A DNA stretch of 64,000 nt from an uncultured Prevotella sp. (GCA_947170265.1 CAMVSV010000004.1:1-64000), one strand, 5' to 3'; shown: positions 49,676 to 61,946, numbered from the stretch's first letter. A program made the numbers and translations. The notes: generated from the sequence alone by a model not told the origin.

Positions 49676-50482
49676 CTATGGTACCAAGTCGCATGGAACG
49701 CTCGGCACTTTACGCTTGAGCACCTCAAGCTGGAAATCCTTTCCTGCCACGATGCCATAGGAACGCAGCACCGACTCCACGCTCTTGCGGGCGAGCTCGG
49801 GATGATTGTTTTCCTCACTCAAATGACACAGCCACACCTTTCTCAGGGCTGGCGAGGCATTGTCGGCGAGGGCTGTGGCACAGTCGATGTTGCTCAGATG
49901 TCCGCTCTCACTCGTGATGCGCCTCTTCAGATGCTCGGGATAAGGACCCTCAGCCAACATCTCGGCATCATAGTTGGCTTCAATCACCAGATAGTTGGCA
50001 CGAGAGATTACTTCCTTTATCTCATCGGTGACATGGCCGCAGTCGGTAACGAGGACAAAGGTAACGCCACCATGCTCAATGACATAACCTACATTGTCCA
50101 CACTGTCGTGGGGAACGCCGAAAGGCGTGATGCGGAAATCACCCAGCTCAAAGACCACACCCTTCTCTATGACCTTGCGGTGGGCTTCGTCAATCTTGTG
50201 CTTCACACACCAGTTACGATATATGCCGGCATGCACGGCTGACGTGGTATAGACAGGCACATCGAGGTCACGGCACAGCGAGCCCACCGACTTCACATGG
50301 TCGGCATGGTCGTGGGTGATGAGGATGTTTCTTACGGCTCCCAGTTGCAAGCCGTAGTCATGGAAGTGCTTCTTCAGAGTGCGCACACCCACCCCACAGT
50401 CAATCATCAAGCCGTCGGTATCTGTATACAGGAAATAGCAGTTGCCGCTGCTGCCGCTTCCCATTGAAATGAATTTCAACAT
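49676..50482 (-). CDS. MBL-fold metallohydrolase (YycJ/WalJ-like)
   Basis: MLKFISMGSGSSGNCYFLYTDTDGLMIDCGVGVRTLKK..., ITHDHADH. Confidence 0.9.
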   Translation of the reverse strand: MLKFISMGSGSSGNCYFLYTDTDGLMIDCGVGVRTLKKHFHDYGLQLGAVRNILITHDHADHVKSVGSLCRDLDVPVYTTSAVHAGIYRNWCVKHKIDEAHRKVIEKGVVFELGDFRITPFGVPHDSVDNVGYVIEHGGVTFVLVTDCGHVTDEIKEVISRANYLVIEANYDAEMLAEGPYPEHLKRRITSESGHLSNIDCATALADNASPALRKVWLCHLSEENNHPELARKSVESVLRSYGIVAGKDFQLEVLKRKVPSVPCDLVP

Positions 50483-50612
50483 TATCTTATCGTTTGTTTA
50501 GGTATGGAGATGAGCTCATCATACATACGATGTGCAAAGGTAATGAAAATGTATGAGAAAACCGAACGACAACAGGAATTTCCACTGCCTAAAAATAAGT
50601 AACAGTGAAACA

Positions 50613-52874
50613 TCAGAACGGCAGTCCCACTGCAAAATGGAAAGCGAAATCGCGGCTCAGGCGCGGATGGAAGATGGGGAAATGGTCGCGCGAGGTATCG
50701 TAGTCGGGGTTGACAGCCTTCATGCCCATGTCCATGCGGAGAATGAAATAGTCGAAGTTGAGACGCAATCCCAAGCCATAGGACGCAGCCAACTGGCGAT
50801 AGAACTTGTTAAACTTGAACTGTCCACCCTCCTGGTCGGGATAGTTGCGCAAGGTCCAGATGTTTCCTGCATCGACGAAGGCAGCCCCGCTGAACTTCCA
50901 GAAGAGCTTCGAACGGTATTCCATGCTTAGGTCGAGCTTCATGTCGCCAGTCTGGTTGATAAAGTCAATCCTGCCATCGGTGCCACGGAATGTTCCCGGT
51001 CCGAGCTCTCTCACGCTCCATCCTCTCAATGAGTTGGCTCCGCCGGCGAAATAGCGTTTCTCAAACGGCAGCATAGTACTGTTGCCATAGGGATAAGCGA
51101 CCCCCATGGCACCATGCATCACCAACTGGCTTGCATCGTCGATATGAAAGATGTGGGTATATGCGAAGTCAAGTTTCACATACTGTGCGTATGCTATATT
51201 AAACAAGGTGTACTGAGAGTTGGAGTTTTTCTCGAAGTCAAACACCCGGCTCATGGCATTCAACACATTGCCCGATGTCTCGGCATTGGCCCTGATGGCT
51301 TTTGTGGCATCGCTGTAGGTCAGCGAGAAGCCAATCTTAGTGATGAGCAGGTCCTCATAGTTGTATCTCAGTATGGCATTGCGGCTCGATGCCACGTCAA
51401 TATAGTCGTGCTTGAAGGTTGCCGACACCCACGGCATGTATATGTAGTCAAGGTCGAGCAGGTCGAAGTTGTAAGCAGTATTGCGTGAGGCATTGCTCCA
51501 CTTGTAGCGCCATGTGGCAGAAAAGACCCTGCGGTGGAACTCGGGACGGTTCTGGAAATTCCAGCTCAGAGCCAGCTCCGACGACGCAGTGCTCCTCTTC
51601 GTGAAGGAGCGAGATAGAAACGGTGCCACGAAACGTGGGAACAGCAGCTTGGTCTCTATGCCATACTCCTCATAGTCGTGGTTCTCATAACCCTCCAGTC
51701 CGGTGATGGCTTCAAAGGCTGCACGCAACTGCACCGACAGTTGCTCAGAGCCACGGAAGAGATTGCGGTTCTGATAGGTGAGCGAGGCTGCGGCACCAAG
51801 GTTTCCGGCTGTGTTAGTACCTTCAGGCAGGAATGTTATGGTATTTGGCTTATGGGGCAGGAGCTGGATGTTACAGTCAAGCATGTGGGGATTGTCTGCC
51901 GTAAACAAACCGAGGGTGTCGGAAGGCAGCGAGTCGGCAACCTCAGAGAAACGTATGTTGGTATAACGTATGGCACCAAGACGCCCGAAGCGGTTATATG
52001 TAGACTGCAAGTCGGATATGCTGAAAAACTTACCCTCCTCAATGGCTGAAGAGTTCTCAAGCACCTTGCGACGCAATGGTAGTCTGCCGTCCTCACCGGA
52101 GAAAGCCACATGGCGTATGGTGTAGCGCGGATGAGGTTGTGGCAACTCTGCATTGCTGCCACTGAAGGGTCTGAGATGAAGAGTCACGTCTACCGTCTGC
52201 CCTAAGGTGTCAGCCGTTGCCGAATAGGAGATATAGTCTTTGTGGAACCTGTAGAAGCCGTTGTCGTTGAGCAGCTTGGTAACACGTTTGCGCTCACCGT
52301 CGAGAGCATTGACCGAGAAGAGCTTACCGGTGAAGCGTTGGTCATCAAGATGGTTGGTGTCGAGACTATCAAGCACTTCACCGACCTTTTCATCCTGAAT
52401 GTCATAGCTGAAACGGCCAATGCGATAAGGTGTGCCTGGATGCAGGGTGTAGACAGCCATGAGCTTCTTGCCTTTCTTATAGGTATCGAGCGTCACCGAG
52501 GAGTTCATATACCCCATGTTGCGCATAGCCAACTGCAGGTCCTCACAGGAGAGACGCGCCTGGAGAGTGTCAAAGAGCACAGGCTTCTCACCAATCTTTT
52601 TCAGCGTGCGGTTTATCCACTTGGTGGTATCTTCACCGGCAAGCGAATAGGTACCGAGGGGTATCTTCAAAGCCGAGAACCACTTGCTGTTACCCTGCTG
52701 ACGTATATATGGTGCAAGCTGAGATGCATCAAAGTCCTTCACGTCGGACTTGAGCACAACCTTGTCAAGCAAATGTTCGCCATCGGGCACGAACTTAGAG
52801 GCGCTACATGCCTGAAGCAGCAACGCCAGCAACACTATGGCTGCAAGAGAGTAATTCCTGATATGGGTTATCAC
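50613..52874 (-). CDS. Second Omp85/TamA-like outer-membrane protein
   Basis: LLLQACSASKFVPDGEHLLDKVVLKSD, FAGGANSLRGWSVRELGPGTFRG, C-terminal FHFAVGLPF; start codon appears to be GTG. Confidence 0.88.
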   Translation of the reverse strand: MITHIRNYSLAAIVLLALLLQACSASKFVPDGEHLLDKVVLKSDVKDFDASQLAPYIRQQGNSKWFSALKIPLGTYSLAGEDTTKWINRTLKKIGEKPVLFDTLQARLSCEDLQLAMRNMGYMNSSVTLDTYKKGKKLMAVYTLHPGTPYRIGRFSYDIQDEKVGEVLDSLDTNHLDDQRFTGKLFSVNALDGERKRVTKLLNDNGFYRFHKDYISYSATADTLGQTVDVTLHLRPFSGSNAELPQPHPRYTIRHVAFSGEDGRLPLRRKVLENSSAIEEGKFFSISDLQSTYNRFGRLGAIRYTNIRFSEVADSLPSDTLGLFTADNPHMLDCNIQLLPHKPNTITFLPEGTNTAGNLGAAASLTYQNRNLFRGSEQLSVQLRAAFEAITGLEGYENHDYEEYGIETKLLFPRFVAPFLSRSFTKRSTASSELALSWNFQNRPEFHRRVFSATWRYKWSNASRNTAYNFDLLDLDYIYMPWVSATFKHDYIDVASSRNAILRYNYEDLLITKIGFSLTYSDATKAIRANAETSGNVLNAMSRVFDFEKNSNSQYTLFNIAYAQYVKLDFAYTHIFHIDDASQLVMHGAMGVAYPYGNSTMLPFEKRYFAGGANSLRGWSVRELGPGTFRGTDGRIDFINQTGDMKLDLSMEYRSKLFWKFSGAAFVDAGNIWTLRNYPDQEGGQFKFNKFYRQLAASYGLGLRLNFDYFILRMDMGMKAVNPDYDTSRDHFPIFHPRLSRDFAFHFAVGLPF

Positions 52875-52878
52875 CCTG

Positions 52879-52886
52879 CAAAGGTA
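52879..52886 (-). promoter_or_regulatory. -7 element (TACCTTTG) 4 nt before the GTG of the Omp85-like gene
   Basis: caaaggta on + strand. Confidence 0.5.
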
Positions 52887-52975
52887 ACATTTTATTCACA
52901 CTTTACGACAATAGAGACATAGAAAGTCCCACTGAAAGGAATATGGAAAAAGTGTTTCAGCGTGATTTTTCAATC

Positions 52976-53246
52976 CCGTGAAACAGTTAACAAATGTGAA
53001 TGAAAAACATTCTCCGCACAGTGAGAAAACGAAAGAGCCACTTTCGCGCTGCGAAAGAGGCTCTTTTACCTTCCAAAAGAGGCTCTTTTGCACGCTAAAA
53101 GAGGCTCTTTTAAAATGCCCCTTTCAAGCGATTGATTATCAACGAGTTACAAAGACGATTATTTATGCCTTTCTAAGTCTTCAAATGTTAAAGAATTACC
53201 CCAATATTTTACACAACTTAACGTTTATTTACAAAATGTTTCACGG
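52976..53246 (-). repeat. Interspersed repeat, copy 3 (inverted relative to copy 2)
   Basis: Reverse complement of 25957-26226 with scattered substitutions and small indels; same 10-bp end sequences. Confidence 0.85.
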
Positions 53247-53361
53247 CATTTTTGGCATGAAATACTGAGGTTTTACATGATATGGCAACCTTGTATTTGA
53301 CGCATTGTAAAATATCTGACTTCAGACGAAACATGCAGGAGGCTTTGATGAAAATAAAAAC

Positions 53362-53406
53362 AAAAAAGCCAAATACAAGCAGGTTAGGCTTGCATTTGGC
53401 TTTTTA
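53362..53406 (-). terminator. Terminator of the ATP synthase operon
   Basis: aaaaaagccaaatacaagcaggttaggcttgcatttggcttttta. Confidence 0.85.
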
Positions 53407-53434
53407 AAGTTTATGGTAAGCTCTGCGGGGGAAA

Positions 53435-54427
53435 TCAGTTGTTGACTGAGCCTCCCACAATATCGAGCAGTTCGTTGGTGATGGCTTGCTGACGCGACTT
53501 GTTATACTGCAGGTTGAGCTCACGCAACAGCTCGTCGGCATTGTCGGTAGCTGTCTGCATCGCCACCATGCGCGCGGCATGCTCAGAGGCATTGCTGTCG
53601 AGGGCTGCAGTGTAGAGCATGAGGTGAGCAAGCTTTGGAATGAGCTTTGAAAGAACAGTTTGCATGTCGGGCTCAACGATGAAGATGTCGGCAAGAGGCT
53701 TGACTTCTTCTTGTTGCCTTGCACTTTCCTGTTGGTTTTTCTTCAGGTATTCCTGTGCTTTCTTGGTGACGACATTCGACGTGAGATCACGCTCTTTGTC
53801 CTCATTAAGCTGCTCGCTGACGTCTATCGGCAGGAAGGTCTTGCGTGTGAGTATCTGACTGCCGGCACTCTTGAAGTGGTGGTAGATCATCTCCACACGG
53901 TCAATGTCACCATCGACATACTTTTGTCCGAGCTCACGGGCAATTTCTATGCACGAAGCCACATTGGGTTTGTCAGCCAATGCATTGAAGTCACCAGCTG
54001 TTTTATAACCAAGTTTAGCCACTTTCTCTGCTATCTTCCTTCCAATGGGGTAGACAATAATATTGTCGTTGCCAAGATGCTTGTATTCCTCAAGCACCTG
54101 TGTGGTAAGCTTAATCACGTTGGCATTGAAGCCGCCACACAACGAGCTGTTGGAACTGTAGACAACAAGAGCTATGCGTTTTACTGGCCGCTCCTGACTG
54201 AACACCGTTGTTGCATCTGCCTCACTGGCAAGGAAGGTCTTCAGGATATGCTCGAGCATGTTCTCATAGGGAAGCATGTTCTCAATCATCACCTGTGCAT
54301 GGTGGAGCTTTGACGATGCCACCATTTTCATGGCACTGGTTATCTTCCTTGTGCTATTGACGCTGGCTATGCGGTTTTTTATTTCTTTTAAACTTGGCAT
54401 GAATAATTGTCTGTTATCAATTATCAA
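53435..54427 (-). CDS. atpG: F-type ATP synthase subunit gamma
   Basis: SLKEIKNRIASVNSTRKITSAMKMVASSKL. Confidence 0.96.
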   Translation of the reverse strand: MIIDNRQLFMPSLKEIKNRIASVNSTRKITSAMKMVASSKLHHAQVMIENMLPYENMLEHILKTFLASEADATTVFSQERPVKRIALVVYSSNSSLCGGFNANVIKLTTQVLEEYKHLGNDNIIVYPIGRKIAEKVAKLGYKTAGDFNALADKPNVASCIEIARELGQKYVDGDIDRVEMIYHHFKSAGSQILTRKTFLPIDVSEQLNEDKERDLTSNVVTKKAQEYLKKNQQESARQQEEVKPLADIFIVEPDMQTVLSKLIPKLAHLMLYTAALDSNASEHAARMVAMQTATDNADELLRELNLQYNKSRQQAITNELLDIVGGSVNN

Positions 54428-56011
54428 TTACTTATACTGACCAGCAATGTCTGCCATTGTCTGTTCAACAATCTGTGTGGCCTCATCAGTGAGTTTACCA
54501 CTGCCAAGCTCTTCTATGACATCGGCATGGGCATTGCGCATCTTCTCAAGGAAGGTGTCCTGACACTCACGGACCTTGTCTACCGGAACATCGTGCATCA
54601 GACCATGAACTCCGCAATAGAGAATGGCAATCTGCTCACCCACAGGCATGGGGGAATACTGTGGCTGTATGAGCAGCTGGTTGTTCTTTCGTCCTCGGTC
54701 GAGTGTCATGGCTGTAACGGCATCCATGTCGCTTGAGAACTTTGAGAAGGCTTCAAGCTCACGATACTGTGCCTGGTCAATCTTCAGTGTTCCTGCCACT
54801 TTCTTCATGGACTTGATTTGTGCCGATCCTCCCACACGGGAAACGGAGATACCTACATTGATTGCGGGACGGAAGCCTTGATTGAAGAGGTCGGACTCAA
54901 GGTAGATCTGTCCGTCGGTGATGGAGATAACGTTTGTAGGGATGTATGCCGATACGTCGCCTGCCTGAGTCTCAATGATTGGCAGCGCGGTAAGCGAACC
55001 GCCTCCACGCACATGTCCCTTCATGCATGCAGGAAGGTCGTTCATCTGCTCTGCCACCTCCTGCTGCTCGTTGATCTTTGCTGCACGCTCCAACAAACGT
55101 GAGTGGAGATAGAACACGTCGCCGGGATATGCCTCACGTCCTGACGGACGGCGCAGGATAAGCGACACCTCACGGTAGGCTACAGCCTGCTTGGAGAGGT
55201 CGTCGTAGACCACAAGTGCGGGGAAGCCTCGGTCACGGAAATACTCACCGATGGCAGCACCGGCAAACGGTGCATAGTATTGCATGGCAGCAGGATCGGC
55301 TGCCGTGGCACTTACCACGATGGTATATGGAAGGGCACCATGCTCCTTTAGGCTCTGCACGAGAGCTGCAACGGTAGATGCCTTCTGACCTATTGCCACA
55401 TAGATGCAGTACACGGGCTGACCAGCGTCGTAGAAGCTTTTCTGGTTTATGATGGTGTCAACGGCAATGGCTGTCTTTCCTGTCTGACGGTCGCCGATGA
55501 TAAGCTCACGCTGTCCGCGTCCGATAGGTATCATTGAGTCAACGGCTTTGAGACCGGTCTGCAAAGGTTCCTTCACGGGTTGACGATAGATAACTCCTGG
55601 AGCCTTTCTGTCGAGTGGCATTTCGAAAGCATTGCTCAGGTCGATATCGCCCATGCCGTCAATGGCTTCGCCCAGAGGATTGATTACACGACCAAGCATG
55701 TTGTCGTTGACGCGTATGGAAGCAATGCGGTGGGTTCGTTTCACCACCTGTCCCTCCTTTATCCCCGCCGTGGGACCGAGAAGAATACAACCAACATTGT
55801 CTTCCTCAAGGTTCATTACGATTGCCATAGTGCCATTTTCAAACTCAAGCAGCTCGTTAGCTTCGGCGTTGCGAAGTCCATAGATACGCGCAACTCCGTC
55901 GCTGACAGTAAGCACGGTACCTACCTCATCGAACTTTTCCGCATCATTGATGCCTTGAAGCTGTTGCATCAGTACTTCTGACACTTCACTTGGTTTAATT
56001 TTATCTGACAT
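54428..56011 (-). CDS. atpA: F-type ATP synthase subunit alpha
   Basis: [27 protein letters not shown]. Confidence 0.98.
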   Translation of the reverse strand: MSDKIKPSEVSEVLMQQLQGINDAEKFDEVGTVLTVSDGVARIYGLRNAEANELLEFENGTMAIVMNLEEDNVGCILLGPTAGIKEGQVVKRTHRIASIRVNDNMLGRVINPLGEAIDGMGDIDLSNAFEMPLDRKAPGVIYRQPVKEPLQTGLKAVDSMIPIGRGQRELIIGDRQTGKTAIAVDTIINQKSFYDAGQPVYCIYVAIGQKASTVAALVQSLKEHGALPYTIVVSATAADPAAMQYYAPFAGAAIGEYFRDRGFPALVVYDDLSKQAVAYREVSLILRRPSGREAYPGDVFYLHSRLLERAAKINEQQEVAEQMNDLPACMKGHVRGGGSLTALPIIETQAGDVSAYIPTNVISITDGQIYLESDLFNQGFRPAINVGISVSRVGGSAQIKSMKKVAGTLKIDQAQYRELEAFSKFSSDMDAVTAMTLDRGRKNNQLLIQPQYSPMPVGEQIAILYCGVHGLMHDVPVDKVRECQDTFLEKMRNAHADVIEELGSGKLTDEATQIVEQTMADIAGQYK

Positions 56012-56064
56012 TACTATTGTTTTAATTAATTACGATTTGAAGAACTTGGTTTTGTCCTTATTCT

Positions 56065-56625
56065 TTATTTCTTCAGCTCTGTTTCTATCAACTTCAGCTT
56101 GTTTCTTACACTTGCATCCATTCGATATGTTCCGTACTCAAGGATAAATCCACCAATTATGTCTGGATTTACCTCTGTCTGGAACTCAACAGACCCCTTT
56201 GTCTTACTTTCCACCATCTGCTTCATCTTCTGCTCGGTGGCAGCTGACACGGCAGCAGCGGTGATGAGTCTACCGCGGATGATGTTCTTCTGTTGGCGGT
56301 AAAGCGTGATATACGAATTTGCCATGAACTGCAGTGCATCCTCCCTACCCTCTTCAAGTACGATGTGAATGAAACGCTTTGTAAGGTCAGACACCTCTTG
56401 AGTGGTTCCTTCTTTAAGAATTCTTCCACAAGCCGTTGCCAGCAGCGCTTCTTTCTTGTCCTTTGCGAGCATGGGGTTGTCTATCGTAAACCGCAGTTCG
56501 GGTATGCTCAGGTAGCTTTGTGAAAGCATCTGCATCTCAGCATACACCGTGGCTTCCTGTTTTGCCTGTAAGGCACTTTTAAGCAGTGCCCTGGCATAAC
56601 GAACCGATATTACACCTATGTCCAT
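56065..56625 (-). CDS. atpH: F-type ATP synthase subunit delta
   Basis: ISVRYARALLKSALQ...GGFILEYGTYRMDASVRNKL. Confidence 0.93.
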   Translation of the reverse strand: MDIGVISVRYARALLKSALQAKQEATVYAEMQMLSQSYLSIPELRFTIDNPMLAKDKKEALLATACGRILKEGTTQEVSDLTKRFIHIVLEEGREDALQFMANSYITLYRQQKNIIRGRLITAAAVSAATEQKMKQMVESKTKGSVEFQTEVNPDIIGGFILEYGTYRMDASVRNKLKLIETELKK

Positions 56626-56631
56626 AAACGA

Positions 56632-57156
56632 TTATTTGTTCTTGTTGTCAACAGAGATTTCATCCAACAGTCTGTCAATCATTTCCATTTGTGCGGCATC
56701 AGAGGATAGCTTCTCGCGGAGGATTTTTTCTGCTATCTGAACGGAAAGCTCTGCCACCTGTGAGCGTATCTCCCTCATGGCATTTCGCTTTTCGCCTTCT
56801 ATCTGCGCCTTGGCGTCTTCCAACAACCGGGCAGTTTCCTCGCGAGCCTTTCCTTGAGCATTCTCCACTATGGCATCACGCGTCTGTGTGGCCTCTTTCA
56901 ATATCAAGGCTTGCTTTTCGCGTGCTTCCTGGAGAATTGCCTCACCCTCCTGCTTAATATTTTCCAGTCGCTCTGAGGCCTCGTGGGCTTTCTTCAGGCT
57001 CTCGTCAATATAGTTTTTCCTTTCAGTCACCATGTTGGTGATAGCAGGGAAACCATATTTGGCAAGGATGAAGAAAACCACCAAGAACGCCAAAAGCATC
57101 CAGAACAATAGTCCCAGGTCTGGTGTAAGGATTGCTGGCAGTTTACTGAAATCCAT
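56632..57156 (-). CDS. atpF: F-type ATP synthase subunit b
   Basis: LTPDLGLLFWMLLAFLVVFFILAKYGFPAI followed by a charged coiled coil. Confidence 0.94.
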   Translation of the reverse strand: MDFSKLPAILTPDLGLLFWMLLAFLVVFFILAKYGFPAITNMVTERKNYIDESLKKAHEASERLENIKQEGEAILQEAREKQALILKEATQTRDAIVENAQGKAREETARLLEDAKAQIEGEKRNAMREIRSQVAELSVQIAEKILREKLSSDAAQMEMIDRLLDEISVDNKNK

Positions 57157-57198
57157 CTATTTATCTTTTTTACTATTAACTATCTTTTCCTGCTATTC

Positions 57199-57438
57199 TT
57201 AAATCAAGAATGCACAAGCTGCAATGGCAAACAGAGCACAACCCTCAACGAATGCCGAGGTAAGAATCATGTTTGTCTGGATTTTGCCGGTAGCTTCTGG
57301 CTGGCGTGCGATGGCGTCCATAGCACTTCCGCCAATCTTACCTATACCCAAACCTGCACCAATTGTTGCAATACCTGCACCGAGACCGCAGCCCAGCTGT
57401 GCCAGACCTTCAGCAGCCAATAATGTTGAAATAATCAT
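57199..57438 (-). CDS. atpE: F-type ATP synthase subunit c
   Basis: LGAGIATIGAGLGIGKIGGSAMDAIARQPEATGKI; start at MIISTLLAAEG. Confidence 0.95.
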   Translation of the reverse strand: MIISTLLAAEGLAQLGCGLGAGIATIGAGLGIGKIGGSAMDAIARQPEATGKIQTNMILTSAFVEGCALFAIAACAFLI

Positions 57439-57487
57439 AGTTGTAAATGTTTTTGAATTATTAATTAATGATATTGTTCTTATTTTG

Positions 57488-58537
57488 TCACTCTGCACCG
57501 TGCTCTTTATGTGCCAATCCAATGAACACTGCGCTGAGCATGGTAAACACATACGCCTGTACGAAAGCTACAAGCAGTTCCAAGAGATTCATGAACAGCA
57601 GCATGATGATGCTGAAAGTGTTCAGACCCAGTCCAAATCCTACTCCCATAGACCAGCCGAGGAATATCACGCATGTGAAACTAAGCATCACTGCATGGCC
57701 CGCCATCATATTTGCAAAGAGACGAATCATCAGTGCAAATGGCTTGGTAAATACTCCGAAGAGTTCTATGAGCGGCATTACCGGTGCCGGATAGGCTTTA
57801 AGGAACAGGGGCACATCAGGCCAGAATATCTCCTTCCAATACTCTTTGTTTGCAAAGATGTTTATTGCCAACATGGTGCAAACAGCAAGAAACAGTGTGA
57901 TGTTGATGTTTCCAGTTACATTTGCTCCACCGGGGAATATAGGAATGAGTCCAACCAGGTTTGTTGTGAAGATGAAAAAGAATACAGTGAGCAGATAGGG
58001 AGCATAAGGCTTGTAGTGCTTTTCACCTATTGACGACTTTATCACATCGTCGTGAATCATCATCACAAACATCTCCATCATACCAACAAAGCCTCCTGGC
58101 GCATCGCTCTTCTCATCATGCTTCTTATACCAACGGGCACAAGAAAGGAACACAGTAATAAGTATGGCTACTACTATCCATATCTGTGCCACGGCTTTGG
58201 TGATGCTCAGGTCAAGGGGACGTTTTGCGCTTCCGTCTGCCATCTTCTCATAGATCTTCCCATGGTGCTCCTCACTGAAGAAAAAGCCATCTGGCAGGCT
58301 ATGAGCCGTACAGAAATGCCATTCTCCCGTATTCCCACTGCGAATGATAATTGGCAACGGTATGCTCAGATGCTTTCCCTGATAAGAAGCTATATGCCAT
58401 TCGTAGGAGTCAGCCAAGTGCTCCAGAACTATTTCGGGAATGTTTATCTGTTCGCCCTCTTTTGCTTCTTCTGCACTCATGACCATCGGCACGAATGCAA
58501 CCATCAGTAGAAGGATTATCGATTTTATTCTATTCAT
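57488..58537 (-). CDS. atpB: F-type ATP synthase subunit a
   Basis: GLIPIFPGGANVTGNINITL...IRLFANMMAGHAVML; N-terminal signal and periplasmic extension. Confidence 0.95.
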   Translation of the reverse strand: MNRIKSIILLLMVAFVPMVMSAEEAKEGEQINIPEIVLEHLADSYEWHIASYQGKHLSIPLPIIIRSGNTGEWHFCTAHSLPDGFFFSEEHHGKIYEKMADGSAKRPLDLSITKAVAQIWIVVAILITVFLSCARWYKKHDEKSDAPGGFVGMMEMFVMMIHDDVIKSSIGEKHYKPYAPYLLTVFFFIFTTNLVGLIPIFPGGANVTGNINITLFLAVCTMLAINIFANKEYWKEIFWPDVPLFLKAYPAPVMPLIELFGVFTKPFALMIRLFANMMAGHAVMLSFTCVIFLGWSMGVGFGLGLNTFSIIMLLFMNLLELLVAFVQAYVFTMLSAVFIGLAHKEHGAE

Positions 58538-58566
58538 TACTTATAATGTTACATCATTTGTATCCG

Positions 58567-58962
58567 TCACGAACGGTTAGACACTTTTGCAAAAAATATA
58601 GAATGGTGAGTCAACGATACCAGATAGAAAACCATGAACACAAGAAAGAACACCAACATGTTACTCCTGCCCATGATGAGATAATATACAAACATCACTG
58701 CAAGGGCAAGAAGCAGACGGAATCCAGATGCTGCGGTATAATATGTGGGCAACTGGTCTGCATTGTTCTTCGCAATTCTCTTCCAAACCAGCCCGGCTAC
58801 CACACTCACCGCAAGCGTAAACAAGGCACTAACTATGACGGGAGTCACAATCTCATGGATGCTCCATGCGTTTGCTACGAGCAAAGCCACGAGAAACAGC
58901 GCCACAACAAACATCAGCTGTTGCTTTAAGTATTGTTTGCTAATCCTGTCTGTATCTGTCAT
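58567..58962 (-). CDS. Small four-TM protein in the AtpI position
   Basis: 131-aa hydrophobic protein between atpC and atpB. Confidence 0.75.
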   Translation of the reverse strand: MTDTDRISKQYLKQQLMFVVALFLVALLVANAWSIHEIVTPVIVSALFTLAVSVVAGLVWKRIAKNNADQLPTYYTAASGFRLLLALAVMFVYYLIMGRSNMLVFFLVFMVFYLVSLTHHSIFFAKVSNRS

Positions 58963-59013
58963 TTATATATTCGTTTCTATTGTGCTTCAGCCCTTTTCTG
59001 CCACCTTCTGTGT

Positions 59014-59259
59014 TTAAAGCTCAACACATAGACTCACTTTGTTTTTCTGCACTTCAACAAATCCTCCGAGAATGTCGAAACTGTTCAGCTCACCATCAAC
59101 GGTTTTATAGTCCACGCTCCCTTTCTCCAGAGAAGAAATAATTGGAGCGTGGTCAATGAGAATCTCAAACCGTCCGAGAGAACCAGGCACAGTAACGCTT
59201 TCCACGCTACCGTTAAAAACGATCTTCTCTGGAGAAACGATTTTCAAGTTTAAACTCAT
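59014..59259 (-). CDS. atpC: F-type ATP synthase subunit epsilon (short form)
   Basis: MSLNLKIVSPEKIVFNGSVESVTVPGSLGRFEILIDHAPIISSL; 81 aa only. Confidence 0.93.
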   Translation of the reverse strand: MSLNLKIVSPEKIVFNGSVESVTVPGSLGRFEILIDHAPIISSLEKGSVDYKTVDGELNSFDILGGFVEVQKNKVSLCVEL

Positions 59260-59277
59260 GTCTTTCCTTTTACTTTA

Positions 59278-60810
<1,533 letters not shown>

Positions 60811-60912
60811 TTATGTTTTAATATGATTCTTAATAAGTCTGTTTCTATATTCCTCTGCCGTTAGCCAAGCTGCCAACCTTTACAATATAGGGAGAATGGC
60901 AGCGAACATTCA

Positions 60913-61890
60913 CTAAATGCTAAGCTCGTCAAGCACTTTAATCAACTTCTTGTCAAACGGCTTGTCGCTGCGTATGGCTTCAGAGAGCGGCACATAAACT
61001 ACTTCGTTGTTTCTCACGCCGACCATGATATTGCGTTGCCCCTGAAGAATGGCTTCTATGGCACCCACTCCTGTACGGCTGGCAAGTATGCGGTCGCGAG
61101 CAGTAGGACGACCGCCACGCTGCAAGTGTCCGAGGATAGACACCCTTACGTCGTAATCAGGGAACTCCTTCTTTACACGGTCTGCATAGTAGAGCGCACC
61201 GCACTTCGGACTCTCCGACACTATCACGATGCAACTCTTCTTTGACTTGCGTATGCCTCGTTCCATAAACCTTGACAACTGGTCCACATTGGTAGAATCC
61301 TCCGGAATGATAGCAGCCTCGGCACCGCATGCTATAGCACTATTCTGTGCCAGGAAACCAGCGTCCCTGCCCATCACCTCAATGAAGAATATCCTCTCAT
61401 GGCTCTGAGCTGTGTCTCGTATGCGGTCCACGCATTCCATGATGGTGTTCATCGTGGTATCATAGCCTATAGTATTATCTGTACCATAAAGGTCGTTATC
61501 TATCGTTCCCGGCAATCCAATACAGCAGACATCATATTCCTGGGCAAAAGTCATGGCACCTGTAAGCGAACCGTTACCTCCTATCACAACGAGAGCATCT
61601 ATCTCTTCCCGCTGCATATTCTCATAGGCTTTGGCTCTACCCTCTTCCGTGCAAAACTCCGCCGAACGAGCTGTCTTGAGTATCGTGCCTCCGCGGCGCA
61701 CTATTCCACTCACGTCCTCCGTGGTAAATGGTCTTATCTCACCTTGCACCAAGCCGTCATACCCACGATATATAGCCTTGATGTTAAAGCCATTGTATAT
61801 TCCCGCACGCGTCACGGCACGAATGGCAGCATTCATTCCCGGCGCATCGCCTCCGGAAGTAAGCACTCCAATTGTCTTTATTTTAGCCAT
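60913..61890 (-). CDS. pfkA: 6-phosphofructokinase
   Basis: [42 protein letters not shown]. Confidence 0.96.
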   Translation of the reverse strand: MAKIKTIGVLTSGGDAPGMNAAIRAVTRAGIYNGFNIKAIYRGYDGLVQGEIRPFTTEDVSGIVRRGGTILKTARSAEFCTEEGRAKAYENMQREEIDALVVIGGNGSLTGAMTFAQEYDVCCIGLPGTIDNDLYGTDNTIGYDTTMNTIMECVDRIRDTAQSHERIFFIEVMGRDAGFLAQNSAIACGAEAAIIPEDSTNVDQLSRFMERGIRKSKKSCIVIVSESPKCGALYYADRVKKEFPDYDVRVSILGHLQRGGRPTARDRILASRTGVGAIEAILQGQRNIMVGVRNNEVVYVPLSEAIRSDKPFDKKLIKVLDELSI

Positions 61891-61946
61891 ATTTAATCTT
61901 ATATAAAGTTAACTTTTCTCCTATCTACCGTATTAGAAATCTTTCG

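Noticed and set aside
57439-57552. N-terminal extension of subunit c in the ORF track (MCLPCSAQCSLDWHIK...)
   Set aside because: It overlaps the 3' end of atpB and has no subunit c similarity; the true start is MIISTLLAAEG at 57438.
60870-60904. gctgcca..tggcagc hairpin between atpD and pfkA
   Set aside because: Only 7 bp with a 21-nt loop and no T-run; too weak to call as a terminator.
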